This document shows, in pieces, positions 17,156 through 25,406 of a stretch of DNA of 64,000 nucleotides (positions are counted from its first letter, which is position 1; every line of letters starts with the position of its first letter). Position numbers and translations under genes: made by a program. A model generated the notes under the pieces. It was not told the DNA's origin, searched no databases, and saw only the letters and a program-made list of their open reading frames with translations. The DNA comes from JANXVR01 sp034667405 (GTDB lineage: Bacteria; Actinomycetota; UBA4738; HRBIN12): the NCBI GenBank assembly GCA_034667405.1, contig JAXDJX010000006.1:1-64000 (forward strand). The letters run 5' to 3'.

Positions 17156-18032
17156 CGAAACGCTCTTCTTTGGTCGCGAACAGGATGTACACCAGCACGA
17201 ATACGGACAGCGCGATCATCAGTGAGATCGCGAGCGCCGACCCGAACGGCTTGTTCTGCGCTTCGCTGAATTGGTCGCCGATCAGGTTCCCCACGAACTC
17301 GTACTTCCCGCCGCCCAGGATGTTCGGGATGATGTACTCGCCCGTCATGGGGATGAAGACCAGCAGCGCGCCCGTCACCACACCGGGCAGGGTGAGGGGG
17401 AAGGTGATCTGCCAGAACGCCTTCAGCGGACGCGCCGTGAGGTCGGTCGCCGCCTCGATCAGCGTCCAGTCCATCCGCTCCAGGGATGCGAATACGGGCA
17501 GGATGAACAACGGCAGGTAGTTGTACACGAGCCCCACCCCGACGGCGTACTTCGTGTAGAGGATGTTGATCCCGAACGTCTTGGCCAGGTAGCCCTGCGG
17601 ATCCAAGATGATCCCCAGTGCGTAGGTCCGGATCAGGAACGACGTCCAGAACGGGACGACGATCAACAGCAGCGCGAGCATCTTGTACGTCGAGAGATAG
17701 CGCGCCATCCAATACGCCACCGGATACCCCACCATGATGGTGAAGATCGATCCCAAGCCGGCCATCACCAAGGTCCTGATGAAGATGGTGATGTACACGT
17801 GATCCAGCACCAACTTGTACTGCGACGGGTCGAACGCGTACGTGATGGAGTTGAAGCCGGTCTGCGTGGCGAACGAGAACGCCACGAGGATCCCCATGGC
17901 GCCCAGGAAGAAGATCGCCTCGTAGATGAACGAGGGCGCCAGCAACCACGCCGGATACCGCGGCGAGAACGAACGCTTCCGCCGACGGCGTCCGGTAACG
18001 ACGGCGACCGGTGTGCCCGGATCTGCTTCCAT
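17148..18032 (-). CDS. potB: Polyamine-type ABC importer permease PotB-like
   Basis: 294 residues, six membrane segments and an EAA loop (LIEAATDLTARPLKAFWQITFPLTLPGV). A typical PotB/PotH N-terminus follows a basic stretch (RRRRKRSF) and the PAWLLAPSFIYEAIFFLGAM segment. I start it at ATG 18032, which overlaps the PotD stop as TGATG, rather than the TTG one codon upstream. It pairs with PotC to form the channel. Confidence 0.88.
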   Translation of the reverse strand: MEADPGTPVAVVTGRRRRKRSFSPRYPAWLLAPSFIYEAIFFLGAMGILVAFSFATQTGFNSITYAFDPSQYKLVLDHVYITIFIRTLVMAGLGSIFTIMVGYPVAYWMARYLSTYKMLALLLIVVPFWTSFLIRTYALGIILDPQGYLAKTFGINILYTKYAVGVGLVYNYLPLFILPVFASLERMDWTLIEAATDLTARPLKAFWQITFPLTLPGVVTGALLVFIPMTGEYIIPNILGGGKYEFVGNLIGDQFSEAQNKPFGSALAISLMIALSVFVLVYILFATKEERFGA

Positions 18033-19282
18033 CAACCCGCTTTGAACGCCGTGTAGATCGCCGTCCGACCCTGAACGACCGCAGGACTGACATTGAGGAT
18101 GTACTTGTAGTTATCGGTGTAGGAGGCCGGGACGTTGAAGAGCGGGTCGTCCTTCAATGTCGCCGGCACCTGGTCGAGCGCGTCGGGGATCGGGATCGGA
18201 TAGTTGTGATAGAGCATCTCGGTGACCGCAGTGCTCGGCTGGAGCAGCCAGTTGATCCATGCGTGCGCGGCCACCGGGTGCGGCGCGGCGCCGGGGATGC
18301 ACCAGTTGTCGGCCCAGATCTCCGAGGTCCCGGTGGGGATGACAGCGGTGATGTCGCCCTGCTGCTTCCGGCCCTCGACGATGCGGCGCACATCTCCGTT
18401 CCACCCTTGACTCAGGATGATGTTCCCGGCGATCGCGTCGTTGATGTACTTGTACGAACTGATCGTGGTGACGCCCTGCCGGATCGAGAGCAGGAACTCT
18501 TTCACCGTATCGAAGTCGGCTTGGTCGCCGGTGTTCGGATCGAGATCTAGCGCCATGAGTGCCAGCGGCACAACCTCTTCGGCGCCGTCCAGGAGGTTCG
18601 TTCGCCCCTTGTCCACGTACTTGGGAAGGGCCTCGTAGAAGTCGTGCATGCTCTTCAGGTCGTCCGTCACGATGGTGTTGTTGTAGAAGAACATCGTGAT
18701 CCCGAAGTCCTTGATGACGTGGAACTCCCCCGTCGGATCGAAGGAGGGCTTGAGGAACGAGGGATCCAGGTACTTCAGGTTCGGGAGCAACTCCGGGTCC
18801 ATCGAGAGGAGCTTGCCCTCTTGGATGAGCTGGGCTACGGCATTCTGGCTGGGCGCGATGATGTCGAAGTTGGAACCGCCGGCGTTGAGCTTGGCCAACA
18901 TCTCGTCGTTGCTCGAGTAGAACGATTCGTGCGTCGTCATCCCCACGGCGGCTTCGTCCGGCAGCTTCTCGAAGAGCTTGAAGGTGGAGGGGTCGTCGTA
19001 CTGCGACCAGTTGTAGATCTCCAGGTGGTCCTCGAGCGGCGTGCCGGCGAGGCCTCCACCGGCGGACCCGCTATCCGTTGAACCCCCGGGTCCCGTGTTC
19101 GTCTTCTTCCCGCATGCGGCGGCGACGGCGGCGAGCATCGCCATGCCGCTCAATCCCAACGCGCGACGCCGGGAGATGGAACGTCCCGCGGCTCGCTGCA
19201 CCTCGCGGTGGAGGTAGTCGAGCTTAGGCTTCATCTCGATGGGTGCAAGGATCTTCAGGTCCTCTGGGCGGGGCTCGTTCAT
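18032..19282 (-). CDS. potD: Polyamine-type ABC importer substrate-binding lipoprotein PotD-like
   Basis: 416 residues. The N-terminus is long and polar, then SRRRALGL with a hydrophobic stretch and VAAAC: a twin-arginine-like signal combined with a lipobox, so a Tat-exported lipoprotein is likely. The mature part follows the PotD/PotF fold (LEIYNWSQYDDPSTFKLFE, FDIIAPSQNAVAQLIQEGKL, VPLALMALDLDPN, GWNGDVRR, WADNWCIPGAAPHP). ATG 19282 is chosen because GGAGGAAGC precedes it and it overlaps the PotA stop as ATGA; the frame continues upstream without a better start. Confidence 0.88.
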   Translation of the reverse strand: MNEPRPEDLKILAPIEMKPKLDYLHREVQRAAGRSISRRRALGLSGMAMLAAVAAACGKKTNTGPGGSTDSGSAGGGLAGTPLEDHLEIYNWSQYDDPSTFKLFEKLPDEAAVGMTTHESFYSSNDEMLAKLNAGGSNFDIIAPSQNAVAQLIQEGKLLSMDPELLPNLKYLDPSFLKPSFDPTGEFHVIKDFGITMFFYNNTIVTDDLKSMHDFYEALPKYVDKGRTNLLDGAEEVVPLALMALDLDPNTGDQADFDTVKEFLLSIRQGVTTISSYKYINDAIAGNIILSQGWNGDVRRIVEGRKQQGDITAVIPTGTSEIWADNWCIPGAAPHPVAAHAWINWLLQPSTAVTEMLYHNYPIPIPDALDQVPATLKDDPLFNVPASYTDNYKYILNVSPAVVQGRTAIYTAFKAG

Positions 19283-20406
19283 GCTTCCTCCTCCGAACTC
19301 GTGGCGGCCGTGAGTTCGCCGAGCAAGAGCGGGGCGGCTTCGTCCCAACTCACGGCGATGCGGTCTCCTGGGTGGATGGTGTCGAGGGCCGGATCGGCGC
19401 TGGCGCGCTGCTCCCGGACCACGACGTTCGTGCCATTGACGAGCGTGGCGACCACTTGGATCTGGTCACCGAGGTACATCTTCGTGATGACTTGTGCGTC
19501 GGCGGCGTTCGACGCCTCGGTGGAGGAACCGGCGAATGCGACCATCCGCTCCGGACGGATCCCCACTCTGACGTGTCCACCCTTCACCGCGTCACCGCGG
19601 CCGCGGACCACGACGCCCTGACCCGCGTCGACGACGAACCGATCCTCGACCACCTCGGTGACGGTGCCGTCCAGGAAGTTCATGTCCCCGATGAAGTCGG
19701 CGACGAACGGAGTGAGCGGCTGATCGTAGATGGCTCGCGGTTCGTCCAGCTGCTCGATGACACCGTTGGACATGACGGCCACTCGGTCCGACATGGATAG
19801 CGCTTCCTCTTGATCGTGCGTCACGTAGATGAACGTGATGCCGACCTGTTCCTGGATGCGCTTCAGCTCGATCTGCATCTCCTTGCGGAGCTTGAGGTCC
19901 AGCGCACCCAGGGGCTCGTCCAGGAGCAGGACTCGGGGATTCATCACCAGCGCACGGGCGAGCGCCACCCGCTGCTGTTGTCCGCCCGAGAGCATCGCCG
20001 GGCGATGCGTTTCACGGCCGGTGAGCTGCACGAGTTCGAGCGCTTCACGCGCCTTCGCGTGCCGTTCGGGTTTGGAGACTTTCCGTTGCTTCAGGCCGTA
20101 GGCCACGTTGTCCAGGATGGACATATGGGGGAACAACGCGTAGCTCTGGAACACGGTGTTGACATCCCGTTTGTACGGGGGGATCCCGACGGCGTCGAGC
20201 CCTCCGATGAGAAGTTCCCCTTCGTCGGGCTGCTCGAACCCGGCGATGAGCCGCAGCGACGTCGTCTTCCCGCACCCCGAGGGGCCGAGCAGTGAAAGGA
20301 ACTCGCCCTTACGGACCTTGAGGTCGACGGCGTTCACCGCAGTGAGCGATCCGAAACGCTTGGTGATACCGCGAAACTCGACGTCGTGCTCGGGGCTTTG
20401 CTGCAT
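19279..20406 (-). CDS. potA: Polyamine-type ABC importer ATPase PotA-like
   Basis: 375 residues: Walker A GPSGCGKTT (41-49), Q-loop, signature LSGGQQQR, Walker B VLLLDEPLGALD, the H-switch in YVTHDQEEA, and a C-terminal TOBE domain (~280-360) typical of PotA/MalK-type ATPases. GGAGGTTCC precedes the ATG. First gene of a potA-potD-potB-potC unit whose junctions all overlap by 1-8 nt. Confidence 0.9.
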   Translation of the reverse strand: MQQSPEHDVEFRGITKRFGSLTAVNAVDLKVRKGEFLSLLGPSGCGKTTSLRLIAGFEQPDEGELLIGGLDAVGIPPYKRDVNTVFQSYALFPHMSILDNVAYGLKQRKVSKPERHAKAREALELVQLTGRETHRPAMLSGGQQQRVALARALVMNPRVLLLDEPLGALDLKLRKEMQIELKRIQEQVGITFIYVTHDQEEALSMSDRVAVMSNGVIEQLDEPRAIYDQPLTPFVADFIGDMNFLDGTVTEVVEDRFVVDAGQGVVVRGRGDAVKGGHVRVGIRPERMVAFAGSSTEASNAADAQVITKMYLGDQIQVVATLVNGTNVVVREQRASADPALDTIHPGDRIAVSWDEAAPLLLGELTAATSSEEEA

Positions 20407-20452
20407 GGAACCTCCGTCTGCTCAAGCTGGACAGGTCGCCCGAGACGGGCGG

Positions 20453-20481
20453 AGCCTATCTCGGCGCACCGGGCCGGTCAA
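20453..20481 (-). promoter_or_regulatory. Sigma-A-type promoter of the potADBC operon
   Basis: Reading the minus strand, TTGACC (20481-20476), a 17-bp spacer and TAGGCT (20458-20453) fit a housekeeping promoter. Transcription would start near 20446, giving a ~40-nt leader with the GGAGG ribosome-binding site of potA. Confidence 0.6.
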
Positions 20482-20500
20482 CGCAGGGTGCGTTGCGCCG
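20462..20500 (-). terminator. Stem-loop after the enoyl-CoA hydratase gene
   Basis: CGGCGC (20462-20467) pairs with GCGCCG (20495-20500); inside, AACGCA-GGG-TGCGTT (20480-20494) is a second perfect hairpin. It lies 23 nt after the hydratase stop. No U-tract follows, and the element overlaps the potA -35 region, so termination is uncertain. Confidence 0.35.
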
Positions 20501-20522
20501 AAATGCCAGGTGGGAACCCTCT

Positions 20523-21326
20523 TCAACGGCCGCGCCAGATGGGGTCGCGTCCCTCCGTGAACGCGCGCGGCCCCTCCTGCGCGTCCTCGCTCTCCAAGGC
20601 CCGTTGGTAGGCGGGCACGTCCCCGCCCCGGATCGCTTCGTACCCCTGGCGCTCGTCCAGTTCGTACGTGGCGTCGACGATGGCCTTCGTCGCCCGAACG
20701 GCGAGCGGAGCCGCCGCCGCGATCTCCCCGGCCAGTTCTCGAGCCACGGACAACACCTGCTCCGGCGCCACCAGGCGATTCACGAGTCCCCAGCGGGCGG
20801 CCTCCTCAGCCTGCATCCGACGGCCCGTCAGGAGGAGTTCCATCGCGAGCGCGTGGGGAAGGCGCTTGGGGAGCCGAAAGATGCCACCGGCATCCGCAAC
20901 GAACCCAAGGTGTACCTCGGGGACGAAGAAGCTCGCCGATGTCGATGCGACGATGAGATCACACGCCAGCGCGAGCTCGAACCCGCCCCCGGCGGCGTAG
21001 CCGTTCACCGCGGCGATGACGGGTTTGTCGAGATCGAACATCTCAGTCAGGCCGGCGAATCCTCCCGGACCCCAATCCTCGGAGTCCCCTTGCTCCGCCG
21101 CCTTCATGTCCCAGCCCGCCGAGAAGAAGCGATCCCCCGCGCCGGTGATGATGGCGACCAGCAGCTCGGGCTCGTCCCGGAACGACACGAACACCTCGCC
21201 CATGCGCCTGCTCGTGGCGGAGTCGATCGCGTTGGCCTTGGGTCGGTCGATGGTGATCTCAAGCACCCGGCCGTCGCGAGCCGTGCGGATGCCCTGCGCC
21301 TCGGAACTCTCGCCGTCTGCCGTCAC
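20523..21326 (-). CDS. Enoyl-CoA hydratase/isomerase family protein
   Basis: 267 residues of the crotonase fold: KANAIDSATSRRMGEVF, the oxyanion-hole pair in SAGWDMKA and NGYAAGGGFELALACDLIVAS, a PEVHLGFVADAGGIFRLPKRL segment, and a C-terminal helical part. Acts on acyl-CoA thioesters in the cytoplasm. The usual second catalytic Glu region (PGAGGTQ in many hydratases) reads ADAGGIF, so hydratase, isomerase or hydrolase activity cannot be distinguished. GTG start at 21326. Confidence 0.85.
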   Translation of the reverse strand: MTADGESSEAQGIRTARDGRVLEITIDRPKANAIDSATSRRMGEVFVSFRDEPELLVAIITGAGDRFFSAGWDMKAAEQGDSEDWGPGGFAGLTEMFDLDKPVIAAVNGYAAGGGFELALACDLIVASTSASFFVPEVHLGFVADAGGIFRLPKRLPHALAMELLLTGRRMQAEEAARWGLVNRLVAPEQVLSVARELAGEIAAAAPLAVRATKAIVDATYELDERQGYEAIRGGDVPAYQRALESEDAQEGPRAFTEGRDPIWRGR

Positions 21327-21443
21327 ATGAGCACCTGCCTTCGGGACGCGACCGTCCGCATCAGGACCGAGCGTAGCGCGGCACTGCGCCGGCGCGTGAA
21401 TCGGGGATCCGGCAGCGGGTTGGGCAGGAACGCGTTGCGCATA

Positions 21444-21449
21444 TACGGT
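21444..21449 (+). promoter_or_regulatory. -10 box (TACGGT) ahead of a mini-ORF/IMPase gene pair
   Basis: TACGGT lies 8 nt before ATG 21458, predicting a nearly leaderless transcript. ATG 21458 opens a tiny frame, not the IMPase gene. Confidence 0.4.
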
Positions 21450-21457
21450 CTGGGCAC

Positions 21458-21484
21458 ATGCCCGCGTGGACGAACCCCCGATGA
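21458..21484 (+). CDS. Eight-codon upstream mini-ORF coupled to the IMPase gene
   Basis: ATG 21458 encodes MPAWTNPR and stops at TGA 21482-21484, which overlaps the ATG of the downstream gene (ATGA). The downstream ATG has no Shine-Dalgarno sequence, so ribosomes may load on this leaderless mini-ORF and re-initiate. Inference from sequence layout only. Confidence 0.3.
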   Translation: MPAWTNPR

Positions 21485-22245
21485 CCTACGAACACGAACT
21501 CGCGTTCGCGCATGAGCTCGCTGACCTGGCCGCGAAGATCACGCTTCCGGGATTCGGCGGCAGGATCGAGGTGACACTGAAGGCCGATCGCACCCCGGTG
21601 ACCGAACTGGACCGGCACACCGAGGGAGCACTTCGCGAACGTGCGGCCGCGGCGTTCTCCGATGACGCGTTCCTGGGCGAAGAAGCCGGATTGAGTGGGA
21701 AAGCGGACCGCGTCTGGGTGGTCGACCCCATCGACGGCACGAAGAACTTCGCCGACGGTGTGCCGCTCTGGAGCACGCTCATCGCCCTGGTCGTTGGCGG
21801 CGAGCCCGTCGTCGGGATCATCGACGTGCCCACCTTGGGAGACCGCTATTCGGCGCTGCTGGGCGCTGGCGCCACCAAGAACGGCGAAACCATCCGGGTG
21901 AGCTCCACGTCCTCCGCAGCCGATGCGTTCGTCGTGCATTCGGGGATCGAGGAATGGATGGCCGATGACCGATTCGCGGGACTAGCGAGGGTGGCCGGCG
22001 GCTCTCGCCGCACCCGTGGACTGAGCGACGCGTGGGGTCACGGATTGGTCGCACAAGGGAGTGCAGACGTCCTGGTGGATCATGACCCATGCGGCGAATG
22101 GGACTACGCGGCAGGCAAGATCATCGTGCAGGAGGCGGGGGGGCGGATGACGACCCTGGACGGCGGAGCGCTCTATCCGGGATGCGACCTGTTGATCACC
22201 AACGGTTCGCTGCACGACGAGATCGGGGCGCTACTGAGGGGCTGA
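21481..22245 (+). CDS. Inositol-monophosphatase-family phosphatase (histidinol-phosphatase/IMPase-like)
   Basis: 254 residues with the metal-binding signatures of the Li-sensitive phosphatases: GEE at ~66-68, DPIDGT at ~82-87 and the C-terminal CGEWDYAAGKIIVQEAGG. They coordinate two or three Mg ions that hydrolyse a sugar, inositol or histidinol phosphate. Closest in style to actinobacterial HisN/SuhB, but no his gene is adjacent, so the substrate is open. ATG 21481 overlaps the mini-ORF stop; an in-frame GTG at 21466 would add five residues. Confidence 0.85.
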   Translation: MTYEHELAFAHELADLAAKITLPGFGGRIEVTLKADRTPVTELDRHTEGALRERAAAAFSDDAFLGEEAGLSGKADRVWVVDPIDGTKNFADGVPLWSTLIALVVGGEPVVGIIDVPTLGDRYSALLGAGATKNGETIRVSSTSSAADAFVVHSGIEEWMADDRFAGLARVAGGSRRTRGLSDAWGHGLVAQGSADVLVDHDPCGEWDYAAGKIIVQEAGGRMTTLDGGALYPGCDLLITNGSLHDEIGALLRG

Positions 22246-22252
22246 CACTCGC

Positions 22253-23284
22253 TCACATCCGCTCGGGCGGGGCGGCCAGGAGCGACTCGTCCAAGCCCGA
22301 GAAGATGAGTTCGGCCGCCGCGTCCTCCACGGAGACCCCGGCCAGTTCGAAGGCCAGGAGCACCGCTCCCACCACCGGTGGTCTGACCAAGCGGATGGGA
22401 TCGACATCCGGCGAAACGGTCCGAACCGTGGCAACCAGCGGGTCGACCAGGATCCTCGTTGCCGAACGGAACAGTCCGCCTGCCAAAACGAGTTCGAAGG
22501 CAGAGCCTGCAAGGCCCAAGTGGGCAGCCACCAGATTGGCGTTCTTGCCCAGCTCACGCCCCGCGTCTTCGATGATCGATCGGGCGACCTGGTCGCCTGC
22601 CTCCGCGATGTCGACCACTGCGTGCGCCACGTAGGGGAGGTCATCTTGTTCGCGACTGATCTTCTCCAGCAGCTCGGGGACCGTGTGGACCCGTTCGCGC
22701 GCGCAGAGCATCTCGGTGAGCTCGGTCTTCGGCGATTTGCCCAGATACGCTTCAGCCACAGCCTGTAGGGCACGTTCGGAGATGTCGGACCCGCTTCCGT
22801 AGTCGCCGAAGTATGGCCCGAGCCCCAAGGTTCGGAAGCTGGTTCCCCGAGCGTCTCGCCCGGCGACCACGCTGCCGGTACCCGCGACGACCACGACCCC
22901 GGACGGCCCGGTCAGGCCGGCGCGGAGTGCGACGTAGGCATCGTTGATGATGAGCCTCGGCCCGCCCAGCTGGAGCCGGGTCAAGACGTTGCCCAAGCGG
23001 TCCTGATCCGAATCCCAGTCCACGCCCGCCAAGCCGAAGACGCTCGCGGCCAATTCCCCCGGGGGGATGTTCGCAGCATCAAGCGCCTCTCCGACCACCC
23101 GTTCCAGGGTGTCGGCCGCGCGGGGAAGCCCGATCTCCTCCCAGTTGGACGCCCCCCGGACCGCAGCACCCAGGACATCCCCGTCCAGGGTGGAGACAAC
23201 TGCGTGGGTCTTGCTCCCGCCGCCGTCCACGCCCAGCACCGCCCGTGGAGACCCGGAGACCTCAGTTCCAGACCGATCTTCCAT
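22253..23284 (-). CDS. BadF/BadG-type ATPase, N-acetylglucosamine-kinase-like
   Basis: 343-residue ASKHA-fold protein: phosphate-1 loop LGVDGGGSKTHAV, VFGLAGVDWD, phosphate-2 VVVAGTGSVVAGRD, and GPYFGDYGSGSDI, the arrangement of eukaryote-like GlcNAc kinases. It probably phosphorylates an amino sugar in the cytoplasm (salvage of GlcNAc or muramic residues). It follows the ABC-F gene with a 37-bp gap on the same strand and may be cotranscribed with it. Confidence 0.82.
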   Translation of the reverse strand: MEDRSGTEVSGSPRAVLGVDGGGSKTHAVVSTLDGDVLGAAVRGASNWEEIGLPRAADTLERVVGEALDAANIPPGELAASVFGLAGVDWDSDQDRLGNVLTRLQLGGPRLIINDAYVALRAGLTGPSGVVVVAGTGSVVAGRDARGTSFRTLGLGPYFGDYGSGSDISERALQAVAEAYLGKSPKTELTEMLCARERVHTVPELLEKISREQDDLPYVAHAVVDIAEAGDQVARSIIEDAGRELGKNANLVAAHLGLAGSAFELVLAGGLFRSATRILVDPLVATVRTVSPDVDPIRLVRPPVVGAVLLAFELAGVSVEDAAAELIFSGLDESLLAAPPERM

Positions 23285-23321
23285 ACGTAGTACCCATCGG
23301 CCAACCGATGCCTACGTTGAG

Positions 23322-24914
23322 CTATCCAACGAGATAAGGGGACTCCAGTAGCTCCCGGACCGACCCGTCCTGCTCGAAGCTGAGGAAGCGGTCCATCAAA
23401 CGCATGAACCACCGATCGTGGGTCACCGCCACCACGGTCCCTTCGTATCGGCTGAGAGCATCCTCGAGCGCCTCGGCGGAGTGGACGTCGAGGTTGTCCG
23501 TCGGCTCGTCGAGCAAGAGCATCGTGGGGCTCTCGATCTCCATGAGCAGCAGCTGGAAGCGAGCCTGCTGTCCGCCGCTCAGCAGCTCGAACGGATTGCC
23601 CGACGCCCGCTCCAGCTCGTAGCGCTTGAGGGTGCTCATGGCCTCGCTCATCGTCATGCCCGTCTTACGAAGCACCTCGAGGACGGACACGCCCACCAGT
23701 TCGGGGCGATGGTGCAATTGCGCGAACAACCCCGGTCGAACCCGAGCCCCGAGTTGCCACCCCCCCGTGTACGTCACGTCCTCGCCCGCCAAGAGCCGCA
23801 GGAAATGGGTCTTTCCCGTGCCGTTCGGACCGATGACGCCGACCCGTTCGCCGAAGAGGAGTTCGGTGCTGAAGGGTTGGATGAGCCCGGAAAGGCCGAG
23901 ATCACGAACGCGCAGGGCGAGCTTGCCTGTTCGCCCGCCTTCGATCTTCATCTTCACGTTCTGGACGGCGGCCTTCTCCGGCGGCGTCTGGCGTTCTTCG
24001 AACATCCGGACGCGTGTGACGGCAGCGCGTGCGCGGCTGGCCATCCCGTCGTTGTAGGCGGCCTTGCGCTTCATCTCCTTCATATAGGCGATCAGCTGCG
24101 CGTGCTTCTCGTTGTACCGGCGGTGCTCCTCGTCGATCTGTTCCAGACGCGCCTCCCGCGCCTCGGCATACGTGGCGTATCCAGCGGGGTGTACCCAGGC
24201 TCCGTGCGCCTCCAGCGTGACCACCCGCGTGGCCGTCCCTGCCAGCAACGCCCGATCGTGACTGACGAACAGGATGGTCTTCCCGCTCTGGCGGATCTGT
24301 TCTTCGAGCCACGTCTTCCCTGCGATGTCCAGGTAGTTGTCGGGTTCGTCCAAGAGCAGCAGATCGAACGGCGAACGGAACAACACCTCGAGCGCCAGGC
24401 GCTTCTGCTCACCACCGCTGAGCGTGTCCACGCGCCGGTCCGCGGCCTCGACGTAGGGGATGCCGAACGCCGCGACCGTGCAGGTGTCCCAGAGGACTTC
24501 GGCCGTGTAGCCACCGGCTTCGTCCCAGCCCGCCAGCGCGTGGGCATAGGCGAGTTGTGCATCCTCGCCGGCGTCACCGCGTGCCAGCCGATCCTCGCAC
24601 GCCTTGAGGGCTGCGCCTGCCTCCGCCAACGAACGCTCGGCGAACGACACGAGGAAGTCCCGAACCGAGATCTGTTCCTCGGGTTTCGCGACGAATTGGC
24701 GCATGTAACCCAGGCGGCCGTCGATGTTCAGGGCGCTGCCCGCGCCCGCCGGCTCCACTCCGGCCAGCACCTTGAGCAGGGTGGTCTTGCCGATACCGTT
24801 AGGCCCGACAAGTGCGGCGTGATGACCCTCGGGCACGCGGAACGTCACCCCCTCGAACAGGGTCCATCCGCCCGGAAGGGCGTAGGAGACGTCCGAGACG
24901 TCGATGATCGGCAT
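23322..24914 (-). CDS. ABC-F family ATPase (ribosome-associated, translation factor type)
   Basis: 530 residues with two ATPase domains and no membrane domain. Domain 1: Walker A GPNGIGKTT (37-45), LSGGEQKR, LLLLDEPDNYLD. A charged linker (~245-320, LEQIDEEHRRYNEKHAQLIAYMKEMKRKAAYND) matches the P-site tRNA-interaction arm. Domain 2: GPNGTGKTH, LSGGQQAR, MLLLDEPTDNLD. ABC-F proteins act on ribosomes to relieve stalling or protect against antibiotics; which subgroup is unclear. The second signature has QQAR, a common EttA/Uup-like variant. Confidence 0.88.
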   Translation of the reverse strand: MPIIDVSDVSYALPGGWTLFEGVTFRVPEGHHAALVGPNGIGKTTLLKVLAGVEPAGAGSALNIDGRLGYMRQFVAKPEEQISVRDFLVSFAERSLAEAGAALKACEDRLARGDAGEDAQLAYAHALAGWDEAGGYTAEVLWDTCTVAAFGIPYVEAADRRVDTLSGGEQKRLALEVLFRSPFDLLLLDEPDNYLDIAGKTWLEEQIRQSGKTILFVSHDRALLAGTATRVVTLEAHGAWVHPAGYATYAEAREARLEQIDEEHRRYNEKHAQLIAYMKEMKRKAAYNDGMASRARAAVTRVRMFEERQTPPEKAAVQNVKMKIEGGRTGKLALRVRDLGLSGLIQPFSTELLFGERVGVIGPNGTGKTHFLRLLAGEDVTYTGGWQLGARVRPGLFAQLHHRPELVGVSVLEVLRKTGMTMSEAMSTLKRYELERASGNPFELLSGGQQARFQLLLMEIESPTMLLLDEPTDNLDVHSAEALEDALSRYEGTVVAVTHDRWFMRLMDRFLSFEQDGSVRELLESPYLVG

Positions 24915-24920
24915 GGCTCC

Positions 24921-24926
24921 AGCCTA
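24921..24926 (-). promoter_or_regulatory. -10 box (TAGGCT) of a leaderless or very short-leader ABC-F transcript
   Basis: On the minus strand TAGGCT is followed by GGAGCC and the ATG at 24914, a 6-nt gap. GGAG in the gap is too close to act as a normal ribosome-binding site. Confidence 0.5.
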
Positions 24927-24947
24927 CGGGGACCGTGCGCCAACCGG

Positions 24948-24953
24948 TACCGT
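24948..24953 (+). promoter_or_regulatory. Possible -10 box (TACCGT) for the CDGSH gene
   Basis: TACCGT lies ~41 nt before ATG 24994, leaving a short leader that includes GAGGAGG. No convincing -35 was found. It is back-to-back with the ABC-F promoter. Confidence 0.3.
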
Positions 24954-24993
24954 AGGTCCGCGGCGACCGCGGCCGCAGAACGCGAGGAGGCCG

Positions 24994-25227
24994 ATGGACC
25001 CCGAGCAGGTAGAGATCCACGTCAGGCCCGACGGGTCATACAAGGTCTATGGCCCCGTCACCGTTCGCGACGTCGACGGGAAGACCTACGACCTCAGCGA
25101 GGAAACGAAGATGGACGGCCTGGGCGCCCGGATCAAGCTCTGCCGGTGCGGGGCAAGCGCCACCATGCCGTTCTGCGATGAATCGCACGTCGCTGTCGGA
25201 TTCGAGTCGTCGCCCCGAGTCACCTAG
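24994..25227 (+). CDS. CDGSH iron-sulfur domain protein
   Basis: 77 residues carrying the 2Fe-2S signature C-x-C-x2-S-x3-P-x-C-D-x2-H as LCRCGASATMPFCDESH: three cysteines and one histidine bind a redox-active, pH-sensitive cluster. Small bacterial members take part in Fe-S or iron handling and electron transfer. ATG 24994 is chosen over the upstream ATG 24904 because GAGGAGG precedes it by 3-4 nt and homologues start here. First gene of a same-strand run with the acyl-CoA-dehydrogenase-like, PhnD-like and diiron genes, separated from them by 179 bp. Confidence 0.88.
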   Translation: MDPEQVEIHVRPDGSYKVYGPVTVRDVDGKTYDLSEETKMDGLGARIKLCRCGASATMPFCDESHVAVGFESSPRVT

Positions 25228-25406
25228 GAAGGAGTCGCCGTGCACCGCAGATGAGCGCGCACCAGCGAGCGCCCGGTCGGGCGCTGTCGCGGCGTGCCGA
25301 CCTCCCTTCGTGCGAGCGGCCCCTTGACCCACTGACGGTCTCGGCTCCCTCCGCCCGGGTTCTCGGACGCCACTCGAACCCGAGCAGTCCACGAGGAGGA
25401 CGAACC

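Noticed and set aside
23418..25181. 587-codon plus-strand open frame opposite the ABC-F gene
   Set aside because: Antisense shadow; its end runs out of frame through the real CDGSH gene.
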